The notes: a model not told the origin generated them from the letters alone. Shown: positions 17,496 to 25,279, numbered from the stretch's first letter. The stretch is 34,146 bases of DNA from Candidatus Scalindua arabica (GCA_018263435.1 JAANXD010000093.1:1-34146); one strand, 5' to 3'. A program made the numbers and translations.

Positions 17496-18506
17496 ATGGG
17501 AGTTAATGTCGCAGTAGTAGGTGTTACCGGGGCTGTAGGAACTGAGATGCTCAAGGTACTTGAAAGAAGAGATTTCCCTGTTGACGAATTAAGGCCGCTT
17601 GCTTCAAGCCGTTCGGCAGGTAAGAATATTACATTCCGTGGCAAAGATGTACAGGTACAGGAATTAACAGCAGATTCATTTGAAGGAATAAACATCGGGC
17701 TATTTAGCGCCGGAGGCAGCATAAGCAAGGAGTTTGTGCCTTATGCTATAGATAAAAATTGTGTTGTCGTGGATAACACCAGTGCATTCAGAATGGACGA
17801 GGGTGTACCGCTGGTTGTACCGGAAGTAAACGCAAACAGAATATCGGAACATAACGGCGTAATTGCAAATCCAAACTGTTCAACGATACAACTTGTTTCA
17901 GTTTTAAAACCGATACATGACGCGGTAAAAATCAGGAGGGTGGTAGTTTCAACTTATCAGGCAGTATCCGGAGCAGGCTATAATGCCCTGGTAGAATTAA
18001 AGAAGGAAACCGAACATATACTTTCTGAGAAGAGTGAAGAATTTAATCGCAGTATATTTCCTCATCAGATAGCATTTAATGCCCTGCCTCAACTACCTCA
18101 GAGTAATGCCTTTCATCCAAACGGATATACAGATGAAGAGATGAAGATGATTAATGAAACAAAGAAAATCCTGGAGGACAGTTCATTCCGCATAACAACC
18201 ACCACCGTAAGGGTACCCGTATACAGGGGACACAGTGAGTCGGTGAACATAGAAACGGTGGGAAAGCTGAGCGCCGATCAAGCCAGGGACTTATTAAGCA
18301 AGGCAGAAGGTGTCGTGGTCATTGACGATCCGTCAAAGCAATTATATCCACTGGCAACTGATGCCGCCGGTAAAGACGAGACCTTCGTCGGGAGAATAAG
18401 GGAAGACGATTCTGTTGAGAACGGATTGAACATGTGGGTTGTAAGCGATAATTTACTAAAAGGTGCAGCCCTTAACGCAGTCCAAATTGCTGAAAAGTTG
18501 ATATAG
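17496..18506 (+). CDS. asd: Aspartate-semialdehyde dehydrogenase
   Basis: Asd reduces aspartyl phosphate to aspartate semialdehyde with NADPH, the branch point to lysine, threonine, methionine and peptidoglycan diaminopimelate. Residues 5-15 (VAVVGVTGAVG) are the nucleotide-binding loop. The active-site cysteine C128 is in NPNCSTIQLV. RVPVYRGHSESVNIE holds the substrate-binding R and catalytic H. The 336-residue length is normal for the bacterial type. A strong ribosome-binding site (AAAGGAG) precedes the ATG. The repeat and truncated budA remnant downstream are not part of its function. Confidence 0.97.
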   Translation: MGVNVAVVGVTGAVGTEMLKVLERRDFPVDELRPLASSRSAGKNITFRGKDVQVQELTADSFEGINIGLFSAGGSISKEFVPYAIDKNCVVVDNTSAFRMDEGVPLVVPEVNANRISEHNGVIANPNCSTIQLVSVLKPIHDAVKIRRVVVSTYQAVSGAGYNALVELKKETEHILSEKSEEFNRSIFPHQIAFNALPQLPQSNAFHPNGYTDEEMKMINETKKILEDSSFRITTTTVRVPVYRGHSESVNIETVGKLSADQARDLLSKAEGVVVIDDPSKQLYPLATDAAGKDETFVGRIREDDSVENGLNMWVVSDNLLKGAALNAVQIAEKLI

Positions 18507-18519
18507 AATAATAGAAACG

Positions 18520-18590
18520 ATTCACCGCAAAGCCGCTAAGCGCGCAAAGAATACTTTCTGTCCGACTGTTCTACAGTCGGACAGAAAAGA
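18520..18590. repeat. Dispersed repeat with 15-bp perfect hairpin
   Basis: CACCGCAAAGCCGCTAAGCG, a block found in reverse orientation near 5230-5250, is followed by arms 18555-18569 and 18573-18587 that pair perfectly around TCT. There is no T-run on either strand, so it is not a good intrinsic terminator. It lies exactly between asd and the start of the truncated budA, within about 20 bp of the break. Confidence 0.6.
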
Positions 18591-18599
18591 TAAAAGTAG

Positions 18600-19034
18600 T
18601 TCTACTACGATCAACTAAAACTATTTCTGAACAGTATGTTGCCGACAGAAAATATCTTTTATGCATTCAAAATTGAAGGGACGTTTGAGTATATCAAGGC
18701 AAGGAGTGTTCCCGGGCAGAATAAACCGTATCCACCGCTTGTCGAAATAGTAAAGGACCAGCCAATATTTGAGTTTCATGACGTAAAAGGTACATTAGTG
18801 GGATTTTGGTATCCGAGTTACATGAAGGGGATAAATGTTCCCGGTTATCATTTTCACTTTATTACTGAAGATAAAAAGGCAGGAGGACATTTGCTTGAGT
18901 GTCAGACGCAAAATGTAAGGATCGGACTTGATTATACTTCCAACTCGTACCTGGCGTTGCCGGAAGATGAGGAATTCTATAAAGCAGAATTGTCTAAAGG
19001 AAATCGGGCGGTGTTAGAAAAGGTGGAAAAATAA
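18600..19034 (+). pseudogene. budA: 5'-truncated alpha-acetolactate decarboxylase (C-terminal half)
   Basis: The frame matches the C-terminal half of BudA, the zinc enzyme that converts acetolactate to acetoin. The sequence NIFYAFKIEGTFEYIKARSVPGQ, KPYPPLVEIVK and GINVPGYHFHFITEDKKAGGH is characteristic, with the zinc-binding histidines H72, H74 and H85 (counted from the ATG at 18636) all present. The full enzyme is about 235-260 residues; only 132 remain after that ATG. The family match continues upstream of the ATG in the same frame (DQLKLFLNS, from 18609) and ends at a stop at 18597, where the hairpin repeat begins. So the N-terminal half has been lost. No ribosome-binding site precedes the ATG. 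It is probably non-functional, though the metal-binding core is intact. Confidence 0.85.
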
Positions 19035-19134
19035 ATAAAATAAGGAGAATGCCGGGTAGTTTTCTTGAAATTTCTATCCATGCTATCCTCCTTATTAAAT
19101 TTTATGCCTTATCCCGCAGAGGTCCTGCAAGAAA

Positions 19135-19323
19135 TTAATCTTCAATAGCTATACATTCAACAGGGCACTCTTCTGCTGCCTGTCTACAGGTTTCCTCTGC
19201 TCCGCCTGGAACAGAATCACCTTTTACAACAGCTATATCATCATCCATATCAAAAACCTCCGGACATGTTTGCGAACAAAGTTCACAACCGGTACATTCG
19301 TCAGCATCTACTATTGCCTTCAT
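19135..19323 (-). CDS. Single-cluster [4Fe-4S] ferredoxin
   Basis: This 62-residue ferredoxin begins MKAIVDADECTGCELCSQTCPEVF. I chose the ATG at 19323 and not the in-frame one at 19338, because the ribosome-binding site AAGGAGGAAGTA lies exactly between them. Cysteines C10, C13, C16 and C53 (in ECP) have the spacing used to hold a single [4Fe-4S] cluster. C20 and C46 match the pair that forms a disulfide in the Thermotoga maritima-type monocluster ferredoxins. It is an electron carrier in the cytoplasm. It is the only gene on the minus strand between the truncated budA and the riboswitch region, and its partners are not indicated by its neighbours. Confidence 0.92.
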   Translation of the reverse strand: MKAIVDADECTGCELCSQTCPEVFDMDDDIAVVKGDSVPGGAEETCRQAAEECPVECIAIED

Positions 19324-19572
19324 TACTTCCTCCTTCAATTAAAAAAATAATAAATTGGTTTCTTTTACTAGCAAAATCCGACCCAATTCCTTATGCAAAT
19401 ATATTAGGACAATCACTGTTTCAATATAATTAATCCTTATTAATTGTCAAGTTTTTTTATATAGCAAAATAACTTAAAATTCCAATAATATATTCTGGCA
19501 ATCTAATCGTAGCTAAGTACTGATATCCTTTTTACATAGGGAAATGTATTGTAAAAACTAATGTGTTTTTTC
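19324..19572. other. Non-coding gap before the riboswitch promoter
   Basis: AT-rich, with no ORF and no RNA structure that I recognise. It must contain the promoter of the ferredoxin gene (reading left). On the right it adjoins the riboswitch promoter at 19573-19601. Confidence 0.4.
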
Positions 19573-19601
19573 TTGACAGTAGTTCCTGCGGTTTCTATAT
19601 T
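19573..19601 (+). promoter_or_regulatory. Sigma-70-like promoter for the riboswitch leader
   Basis: TTGACA (19573-19578) and TATATT (19596-19601) are separated by exactly 17 bases. Transcription would start near 19608, about 50 bases upstream of the first cobalamin aptamer. Confidence 0.7.
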
Positions 19602-19658
19602 CAACACAACAAAACGACTGAAATACATTTAGTTATGTACTTTGAAAATTTAAATCCG

Positions 19659-19849
19659 TTTACGGGTGCTCGCATATTGCGACATAATAGGGAAGTCCCT
19701 TAAAGGGCACGGACCCGCCGCTGTAATCGGCTACTAAGACTGCATTTCACGATTTATTTCGTGATAACAGGCCACTTCGCCCGGCTTTGACCGGGGTGGG
19801 AAGGCGCAGTCATTAGGATGACCCGATAGTCAGAAGACCTACCCGTAAA
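19659..19849 (+). promoter_or_regulatory. Cobalamin riboswitch 1
   Basis: The aptamer closes with a perfect 9-bp stem (TTTACGGGT at 19659-19667 with ACCCGTAAA at 19841-19849). Conserved parts are visible in order: GGGAAGTCCC, CGGACCCGCCGCTGTAATCGG, GCCACTTCGCC / GGGAAGGCGC, AGGATGACCCGA, and the B12-box variant AGTCAGAAGACCTACC. It is followed by an intrinsic terminator at 19927-19962, so it is a transcription-terminating switch. No gene starts directly after the terminator. The next feature is a second cobalamin riboswitch. Confidence 0.9.
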
Positions 19850-19926
19850 TGCTTCACATTAACTCTTCGAAGGTAAAGAAGGTGAAGGAACGATACGTCT
19901 TTTATCACATAACATACTCAACATAA

Positions 19927-19962
19927 AACCCGGATCTTCCCATCGAAGATTCGGGTTTTTTT
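19927..19962 (+). terminator. Intrinsic terminator of riboswitch 1
   Basis: A 13-bp stem (AACCCGGATCTTC with GAAGATTCGGGTT, one G-T pair) with loop CCATC is followed by seven T. A CTTCAC/GTGAAG pair just upstream (from about 19852) could take part in the alternative structure. The spacing from the aptamer suits B12-dependent termination. Confidence 0.88.
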
Positions 19963-19979
19963 ATTGGTGTAATAAATCA

Positions 19980-20108
19980 GCCCATAAAACTCCCGTCCCC
20001 GCCAGAATGCGCGTCGGGCTGGCGAACGGCTTGGCCGGGCAGGCACATAAAGACACAAAAAAACTTTCGTGGTATTTCGTGGTTTTCGTGGGTAAAGGAG
20101 GTGATCAT
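19980..20108. repeat. Dispersed repeat and orphan ribosome-binding site
   Basis: GC-rich patches (GCCAGAATGCGCGTCGGG) precede CGTGGTATTTCGTGGTTTTC and then AAAGGAGGTGATC (20094-20106), which is complementary to the conserved 3' end of 16S rRNA over 13 bases. No start codon with a usable frame follows: TTG CAA TAA ends at once. It may be a remnant of a lost gene start. Confidence 0.45.
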
Positions 20109-20137
20109 TTGCAATAACGTTTTATAAAAACTTTTAC

Positions 20138-20336
20138 TGTGTGTCAGATACAAGGAAATCCCTGCCGAATTAGACCTCGGCCAAAAGGAGCTGCCCCGCA
20201 ACTGTAATCGGTGACGAAATCTGCAGAATACCACTGGAAAATGTAAGCCATTTAAACGGTTTAAACAGTTTAAACGGCTTTCCGGGAAGGTGCAGAGATT
20301 AGGATGATCCGAAAGCCAGGAGACCTGTCTTACACG
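20138..20336 (+). promoter_or_regulatory. Cobalamin riboswitch 2
   Basis: AGGAAATCCCTGCCG, GAGCTGCCCCGCAACTGTAATCGG, GGGAAGGTGC, AGGATGATCCGA and the B12 box AGCCAGGAGACCTGTC are present in the order of the class. The variable arm near 20235-20280 carries three TTTAAAC repeats. The closing stem (GTGT near 20140 with ACAC near 20332) is followed by a run of seven T. The start codon of the outer-membrane protein lies 43 bases after the aptamer with ribosome-binding site AAAGGAGG, so control could be at translation initiation. The T-run also allows short-range termination. Confidence 0.9.
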
Positions 20337-20378
20337 TTTTTTTCTAACACTTTTTTCCGAGGGGAAAAGGAGGTTTAC

Positions 20379-21653
20379 ATGAAGTATTTTTATTATCTAC
20401 CGCATTTGTTTATTATTTTACTTTCCTGTAATACGGTGTATGCGGCGGTAACCGATGAAGAATTTGAGACATTAAGCAGGCAAGTAAAAAGTATGGAGAA
20501 AACCATTAGCAGGCTGGAGAAATATCTCGATAAGGTTGAAAGTATTGAACCGGAGGTTGCGAGACCTTCTTCAGAAACAAAACCAGCACAAATTCAGGAT
20601 ATTTCTTCTGATGACAAAAAGGACATTGCTAAGGCTGAAGAGAGGTTTGAAAAAAAGTTTAGTACACTGGAAGATATGGTTTATGAACTGAAAGACAGGG
20701 CCTCCCTCATGGATGTAACTGATGAAATAAGACGTGTTCAGGAATATGTATGTCGAAAGGGGCATGTCTTTCCTGCACAGAGTGAAAATAAAAAATGCCC
20801 TAGTTGCGGCTTGAAGCAAAAGAAAAGATCCCGATTCAAACTATTTAAATTTGCCAGACGAGAGAGTATATCAGAAAGGATTTCAGCTGCAGTTGAAGAG
20901 GAACTTGAGAGACGTGTAATCATTGGAGCCAGCGGTACAGGAATTTTCCAACAATTAGTAAATAGTGATAGACAGGGAAGGAGTGTTGATAGTAGCGGAA
21001 AGAAGAGTTTTGTAGAAGGTTCTACTGATCTGCTGTTTATAGCTAAACCACTTCTTTATACTACTTTTTTCCTGGATCTCGAATCGATAGGAGGCAATGG
21101 ACCCGGTATGCTGGCATTTTTTGATACAAGAAGTGGATATACATTTGGGTTTGGTATGCAAAGCATTGACAATTCAGGTACCAATATCACTGATGGTATT
21201 TATGGTATTGCTGAGATCGGGTACAGGTCTCACCTCTTTTTTCAACAGGAAGGAAACTATCGCCTGTGGGGAAAGACAAAAGGTGGAACGGAAGATAACA
21301 ATGGTTTTGGCGTAAGCATAGATCAGAATCTTTCCACCCGGCTAACGGCATTTGGGCGTTATGGAGCTAATGAATCGGAGGATAATGATGCAAGTATTGA
21401 AAGCGCATGGAGCGCCGGTCTCCGGCTCAGATCTCTATTCTTTTCAAGGGTTAATGATGAAGTAGCCATTGCATTCGGCATGTTAGACATAGTTGATGGA
21501 GATGAAGAGAGCGCGGCAGAGGTTTATTATAAATTCCAGGTTAACGATCGCTTTGCCGTTACACCAAGCTTTCAAGCAGTATTTGATCCCGCTGGAAAGG
21601 GCTCTAATGATACTGCTGCTGTAATAGGTATTAGAACACAGGTAGAATTCTGA
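20379..21653 (+). CDS. Outer-membrane porin-like protein with coiled coil and Cys/His ribbon, B12-riboswitch controlled
   Basis: The real start is the ATG at 20379, preceded by AAAGGAGG; an in-frame ATG at 20304 lies inside the riboswitch and is rejected. The 424-residue protein has a signal peptide (to about residue 22, NTVYAA). Then come a heptad-rich coiled coil (about 25-115), a ribbon-like motif CRKGH ... CPSCG (C125, H129, C140, C143) and a basic stretch KKRSRFKLFKFARR. The C-terminal half (about 205-424) is rich in alternating aromatic and polar residues and ends in phenylalanine, as in outer-membrane beta-barrels of the OprB/carbohydrate-porin kind. Control by a cobalamin riboswitch suggests a role in uptake of corrinoids or a substitute for a B12-dependent route. 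It has no TonB-receptor plug. The metal bound by the Cys/His motif is unknown. Confidence 0.75.
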   Translation: MKYFYYLPHLFIILLSCNTVYAAVTDEEFETLSRQVKSMEKTISRLEKYLDKVESIEPEVARPSSETKPAQIQDISSDDKKDIAKAEERFEKKFSTLEDMVYELKDRASLMDVTDEIRRVQEYVCRKGHVFPAQSENKKCPSCGLKQKKRSRFKLFKFARRESISERISAAVEEELERRVIIGASGTGIFQQLVNSDRQGRSVDSSGKKSFVEGSTDLLFIAKPLLYTTFFLDLESIGGNGPGMLAFFDTRSGYTFGFGMQSIDNSGTNITDGIYGIAEIGYRSHLFFQQEGNYRLWGKTKGGTEDNNGFGVSIDQNLSTRLTAFGRYGANESEDNDASIESAWSAGLRLRSLFFSRVNDEVAIAFGMLDIVDGDEESAAEVYYKFQVNDRFAVTPSFQAVFDPAGKGSNDTAAVIGIRTQVEF

Positions 21654-21771
21654 GTTTCTAATATGATACCTGTGGACGCTTGAACTTAATTCACGAAGAC
21701 AAAGGCTTAAATAAATCTATTTCAGAAGATATGGCTAACTACTCGAAAGTCATTGTTTGAAAGGAGGCAGA

Positions 21772-21800
21772 TTGACAAGGTTCGGTATACTTATTCTATT
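21772..21800 (+). promoter_or_regulatory. Candidate promoter for the YVTN propeller gene
   Basis: TTGACA (21772-21777) and TCTATT (21795-21800, four of six consensus bases) are 17 bases apart. They would start a transcript about 45 bases before the ATG at 21851, so the propeller gene may not depend on the riboswitch. Confidence 0.45.
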
Positions 21801-21850
21801 GTGAATTTCGAAAATATTTGAAACCTTTATTTAATAGGAGGAAAAGTGCG

Positions 21851-23047
21851 ATGTTAAAAAGTTTGAAGATGTTTAATATGGGTATCTTTGTTTGTTGCAT
21901 GATCACAATATCCTGGATTTTTGCATTGGTTAGTCAGGCAGAACAGGTAAGTTTTGATCCTAAATCCGTAGTGTTTGTTACCAATCGTGATTCCAGTGAT
22001 GTTACCGTAATAGATATGAATACGGATGTGATATTAGACCGCATTGCGTGCGGTGACTGGTCAAATCCACATATGGCCGTTGTGACTCTGGACGGGAAAA
22101 ATTTACTGGTAACAGGTACAAACTCCAATTTTGTCGCAATCATTGATTTAGAAACCAGAGAACTTTCAAAAGTCAGGCTGGGATTGATGCCCGAGCATTT
22201 TGATATTACACCTGACGGTAAATATGCATATATTGGAAATATGGCTGCAGGATGTGTGTCTGTAGTTGATATCGAAGCCAAAGAAGAGATAAGCAGGCTC
22301 ACCGGTTTCTTTGAACCACACGGCATTGTATGTCTGCCTGGCAGCTCTAAGGTTTATGTCTCTAATATGGGAGCACATGAAGTCGCAGTTATAGATGTTG
22401 AAAAACAGCTGGTTGCATCAAGGATGGAAGTAGGGAGTGCGTATGTAATGGCCAGGGTAGACATGGATAGCAAGATGGCTGAAGTCGTAGGAATCGCAAA
22501 TCCTACATTGACAACCGACGGCCGTTACGCCTATGCCGCAGACGGTGATTCAGATCAGGTTGCCGTTATAGATACTTTAGATGACAGCATAATCACAACA
22601 ATTCCTGTAGGAGATGATCCCTGGCGTGCCTATGCATCACCGGATGGATTGAAGATGCTTGTACCAAACAATGGAGACGAAACTATCTCCGTGATCGACA
22701 CAACCACCAATGAGGTGATAGCTACCTTTCCCGGTGGCGCGGATATGACGGGAGTCAATTTTGTAAACGGAGGGGAAAAAGCTTACGTCATAAGCAGAGG
22801 AGATAATGCAGTATATATATTTGACATGGAAGAGATGAGAGAAATAAAGAAGGTTAAACTCGGCTTGAATGTGAGCCCTGAGACTGCATCAACGACACTA
22901 GATGGTAAAAAGGTATATCTTGCGGCATCTCGCAGGAATTCAGTCTTCGTCTTTGATGCAGATACTGACGACTATAAGGAGATATCTAACGTCGGTCTTT
23001 CACCATGGGCAGTAACAATTATTGGTGCAAACAATTATTGTCATTGA
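21851..23047 (+). CDS. Secreted YVTN-family beta-propeller
   Basis: The start at 21851 is fixed by AATAGGAGG upstream; a longer in-frame start at 21818 has none. The 398-residue protein has a signal peptide (MLKSLKMFNMGIFVCCM...SQAEQ). It then has repeats of the YVTN type: VFVTNRDSSDVTVIDMNTDVILDRI, KVYVSNMGAHEVAVIDVE, KMLVPNNGDETISVIDTTTNEVIATF and others, each about 40-45 residues, giving a seven-bladed propeller. Such proteins act as periplasmic binding or scaffold proteins. No haem or quinone motif is visible. The gene lies between the riboswitch-controlled barrel protein and the NosL-like protease and may form a functional group with them. Confidence 0.85.
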   Translation: MLKSLKMFNMGIFVCCMITISWIFALVSQAEQVSFDPKSVVFVTNRDSSDVTVIDMNTDVILDRIACGDWSNPHMAVVTLDGKNLLVTGTNSNFVAIIDLETRELSKVRLGLMPEHFDITPDGKYAYIGNMAAGCVSVVDIEAKEEISRLTGFFEPHGIVCLPGSSKVYVSNMGAHEVAVIDVEKQLVASRMEVGSAYVMARVDMDSKMAEVVGIANPTLTTDGRYAYAADGDSDQVAVIDTLDDSIITTIPVGDDPWRAYASPDGLKMLVPNNGDETISVIDTTTNEVIATFPGGADMTGVNFVNGGEKAYVISRGDNAVYIFDMEEMREIKKVKLGLNVSPETASTTLDGKKVYLAASRRNSVFVFDADTDDYKEISNVGLSPWAVTIIGANNYCH

Positions 23048-23132
23048 TGTGATTATTTGGACGCAGATTTTCGCAGAATTATTATCTTTAAAATCATGAT
23101 AATATGCGTTCATCTGCGTCCTAAATTTAATA
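23048..23132. repeat. ATCTGCGTCC inverted repeat
   Basis: GGACGCAGAT (23059-23068) and ATCTGCGTCC (23112-23121) are perfect reverse complements with about 43 bases between. The words ATCTGCG and TTCGCAGA occur in other intergenic regions (near 7470 and 9925), so this is a dispersed repeat family. It lies between the YVTN propeller and the next gene and could form a hairpin in the joint transcript. Confidence 0.55.
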
Positions 23133-24719
23133 ATGATCTACAAGATAAAAGGCCTTAAGCTATTACTATTGTTTTTCCTCAATATCCTTGTGCTGAGTTC
23201 GGCTTATTCACACGAACCAGACGGGAATGCTCCCATACGCCCAGCAGTGACAAATCATCTTAAAGAGACGGAAGAATACAGGACCACTCTTTCATATTAT
23301 CCTGTTGGTGATACCGGAATCTTCGATTTCACAGTTCGAGTTGAAAAAATCAGTTCAGGATCTTATTACAATCAAGAACTTGAGTTTAAGATCGTTGACC
23401 CTCAAGGCATAGAAAGAATTTCTTACATACCCTTTTTAGATAATGAATACAATTATAGAATGAGACAGGTTTTGAAGGACAAGGGACAGTATGTCTTTAT
23501 AGTACAGTTTATCCGGGAAGGAAGAGACCATGAAATAACATTTCCGTTCAAAGTAGAAGAATATAATATTGAAAACATGTGTGCATGGTGTCGCATGTTA
23601 GTAACAAATATAAAAACTGCATATTTTTTAACCCTGAACGGTGACGATAAAAAATCTTGTTGTATTCATTGTGCCTTAAATTATATAAATAAATTTAATG
23701 ATAAATTTATATCAATGAAATCTGTGGATTATTACAGCGAAGAGAAAATTGACAGCCAAAAGGCCTGGTATATTAATGGCCCTGATATCATTCTTAAGGA
23801 TTCAATGCCACCCTATGTAGTTGCTTTCAGTACAATAGAGTCCGCAAGGGATTTCCAGAAGACATACGATGGAAAGATTGTTGACTTTAACAGATTGAAA
23901 TACGAGGTTTTAAGAAAAGAAGATCCCGAATTCTCACCGAAAGAGGATGAAGATATACTCCTTTTGGAAGAACTTATTCTCAGGATAAAAGAAAACTACT
24001 ACAAAGATATTGACGTTAAAGAGTTGATCGAATTATCCATCAAAAACATAACAACTTCCCTGGACCAATATAGTTCGCTCAAAGAAATTAAACCTTCTTC
24101 TCTCGATTTCATAAGGGGCTTTGAAAGAGATGAAACAATATCCGACACAAGAATTATTAATGATAATATAGGGTACATCAAGATTAAGCATTTTGGAAGG
24201 AGGACAAAGGAAGGTTTTAAAAAGGCTTTGACAGATATAATAGATATAGACCTCCGCGGATTGATAATTGATCTGAGGGATAATCCGGGAGGAAGCCTGG
24301 AAGAGACTATTCAAGTAATGGAATTCTTTATTCCGGAAGGACGTCTTTTAGCAACTGTTAATAGTAAAGGGAAGACAAAATATTTCTCCAATAATAACGA
24401 AGAGTTTGGGTATCCTTTGGTGATATTGATTAATAATAATACAGCGAGCAGTGCTGAGATATTTGCCTCAACCTTACGTTACCATAATAAGGCAACGCTT
24501 GTGGGTACAAATAGTTATGGTAAGGGAACAATACAAAAGGCATTTCCATTAAACTACAATCATACCTTAATTCTTACTATTGGTGAATTCGACCTTGCTG
24601 ATGGCGCTACGCTGCAGAATTCAGGAATTAAGCCAGATTATGTTATTGAAGGTGATGAGGAGCAAATAACATTTGCAATAGAACTCATTGAGAAATGGAA
24701 AGGAAATTCAAATCAATAA
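23133..24719 (+). CDS. Secreted NosL-like domain fused to an S41 (C-terminal processing) protease
   Basis: This 528-residue protein has a signal peptide (to about residue 26, SSAYSHEP). An all-beta domain follows (about 45-145). Then comes a NosL-like domain with C150-A-W-C153-R-M155, a second set C176 C177 I H179 C180, and FSTIESARDFQKTYDGKIVDFNRL. NosL proteins carry copper for the nitrous oxide reductase cluster. The C-terminal third (about 275-528) is an S41 serine protease: S439 in TASSAEIF, K464 in SYGKGTIQ and Q468. The spacings (25 and 4 residues) are the same as in the Ser-Lys-Gln triad of CtpB. The PDZ domain that should lie before the catalytic core is missing: only about 45 residues separate LDQYSSLKE from GYIKIKHFG. 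A NosL/S41 combination is new to me. No nitrous oxide reductase gene is near. Confidence 0.8.
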   Translation: MIYKIKGLKLLLLFFLNILVLSSAYSHEPDGNAPIRPAVTNHLKETEEYRTTLSYYPVGDTGIFDFTVRVEKISSGSYYNQELEFKIVDPQGIERISYIPFLDNEYNYRMRQVLKDKGQYVFIVQFIREGRDHEITFPFKVEEYNIENMCAWCRMLVTNIKTAYFLTLNGDDKKSCCIHCALNYINKFNDKFISMKSVDYYSEEKIDSQKAWYINGPDIILKDSMPPYVVAFSTIESARDFQKTYDGKIVDFNRLKYEVLRKEDPEFSPKEDEDILLLEELILRIKENYYKDIDVKELIELSIKNITTSLDQYSSLKEIKPSSLDFIRGFERDETISDTRIINDNIGYIKIKHFGRRTKEGFKKALTDIIDIDLRGLIIDLRDNPGGSLEETIQVMEFFIPEGRLLATVNSKGKTKYFSNNNEEFGYPLVILINNNTASSAEIFASTLRYHNKATLVGTNSYGKGTIQKAFPLNYNHTLILTIGEFDLADGATLQNSGIKPDYVIEGDEEQITFAIELIEKWKGNSNQ

Positions 24720-24811
24720 GGTAGTTTATGTCCCGGAGGATTGAATGAACGTCAGGCGGACGGCACAGGCAGGCATAGTCATTACCAGATTATAATCCAG
24801 GAAATCGAACA

Positions 24812-25279
24812 CTATTTTACAGCCCCAGCCTCCACGAGCAAACTAGTGATCTTTTTTTGATCATTTATTTCTGCCGCAATCTTAAGAGCTGTATTACCAT
24901 CCTTATTTTTCACACTCACATCAGCCCCAGCGTTTATCAAGGCTTCCACCATATTTACTTGCCCATGCCATGCAGCAATTATCAGGGCAGTGTCGCGTTT
25001 CCTGTTCTTCGCATTCACATTAGCCCCTGCATCTATAAGGATCTTTGCTATATCAACTTTACTACCGGCGGCTGCATGCATCAGCGCAGTATTGCCATTT
25101 TCGTCTTTTATATTTATATTTACATCCCCACCTTCAGCCAGTACACTCTTTACAGTATCAGTATCACCATTGATTGCTGCATACTTCAAGCGTACTACCT
25201 TACTGTCCATTACGCATCCGGATACAAGTATGATTGTGACTACTCTTAATAAGTATTGTACAAATCTGAATTCCATCAT
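24812..25279 (-). CDS. Ankyrin-repeat lipoprotein
   Basis: I start at the ATG at 25277-25279, which yields MMEFRFVQYLLRVVTIILVSGC, a clear signal sequence with lipobox LVSGC. A longer in-frame start (25390) adds 37 residues of mixed character. The rest is four ankyrin repeats of about 33 residues (GNTALMHAAAGSKVDIAKILIDAGANVNAKNRK type) ending near residue 190 of the long form. Ankyrin repeats bind protein partners, and with a lipid anchor this one acts at a membrane outside the cytoplasm. The ribosome-binding site is weak for either start. The function is otherwise unknown. Confidence 0.8.
   Translation of the reverse strand: MMEFRFVQYLLRVVTIILVSGCVMDSKVVRLKYAAINGDTDTVKSVLAEGGDVNINIKDENGNTALMHAAAGSKVDIAKILIDAGANVNAKNRKRDTALIIAAWHGQVNMVEALINAGADVSVKNKDGNTALKIAAEINDQKKITSLLVEAGAVK

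Noticed and set aside
18555-18587. Hairpin after asd as an intrinsic terminator
   Set aside because: The stem is perfect but there is no T-run on either strand, so I call it a repeat.
20304-20378. Upstream ATG for the barrel protein
   Set aside because: It lies inside the cobalamin aptamer and has no ribosome-binding site, whereas the ATG at 20379 has AAAGGAGG.
21818-21850. N-terminal extension of the YVTN propeller protein
   Set aside because: It would read through the ribosome-binding site AGGAGG; the ATG at 21851 gives a proper signal peptide.
24720-24811. Possible gene remnant in GAACGTCAGGCGGACGGCACAGGCAG
   Set aside because: The patch is short and GC-rich like other dispersed repeats; no frame could be matched to a protein.
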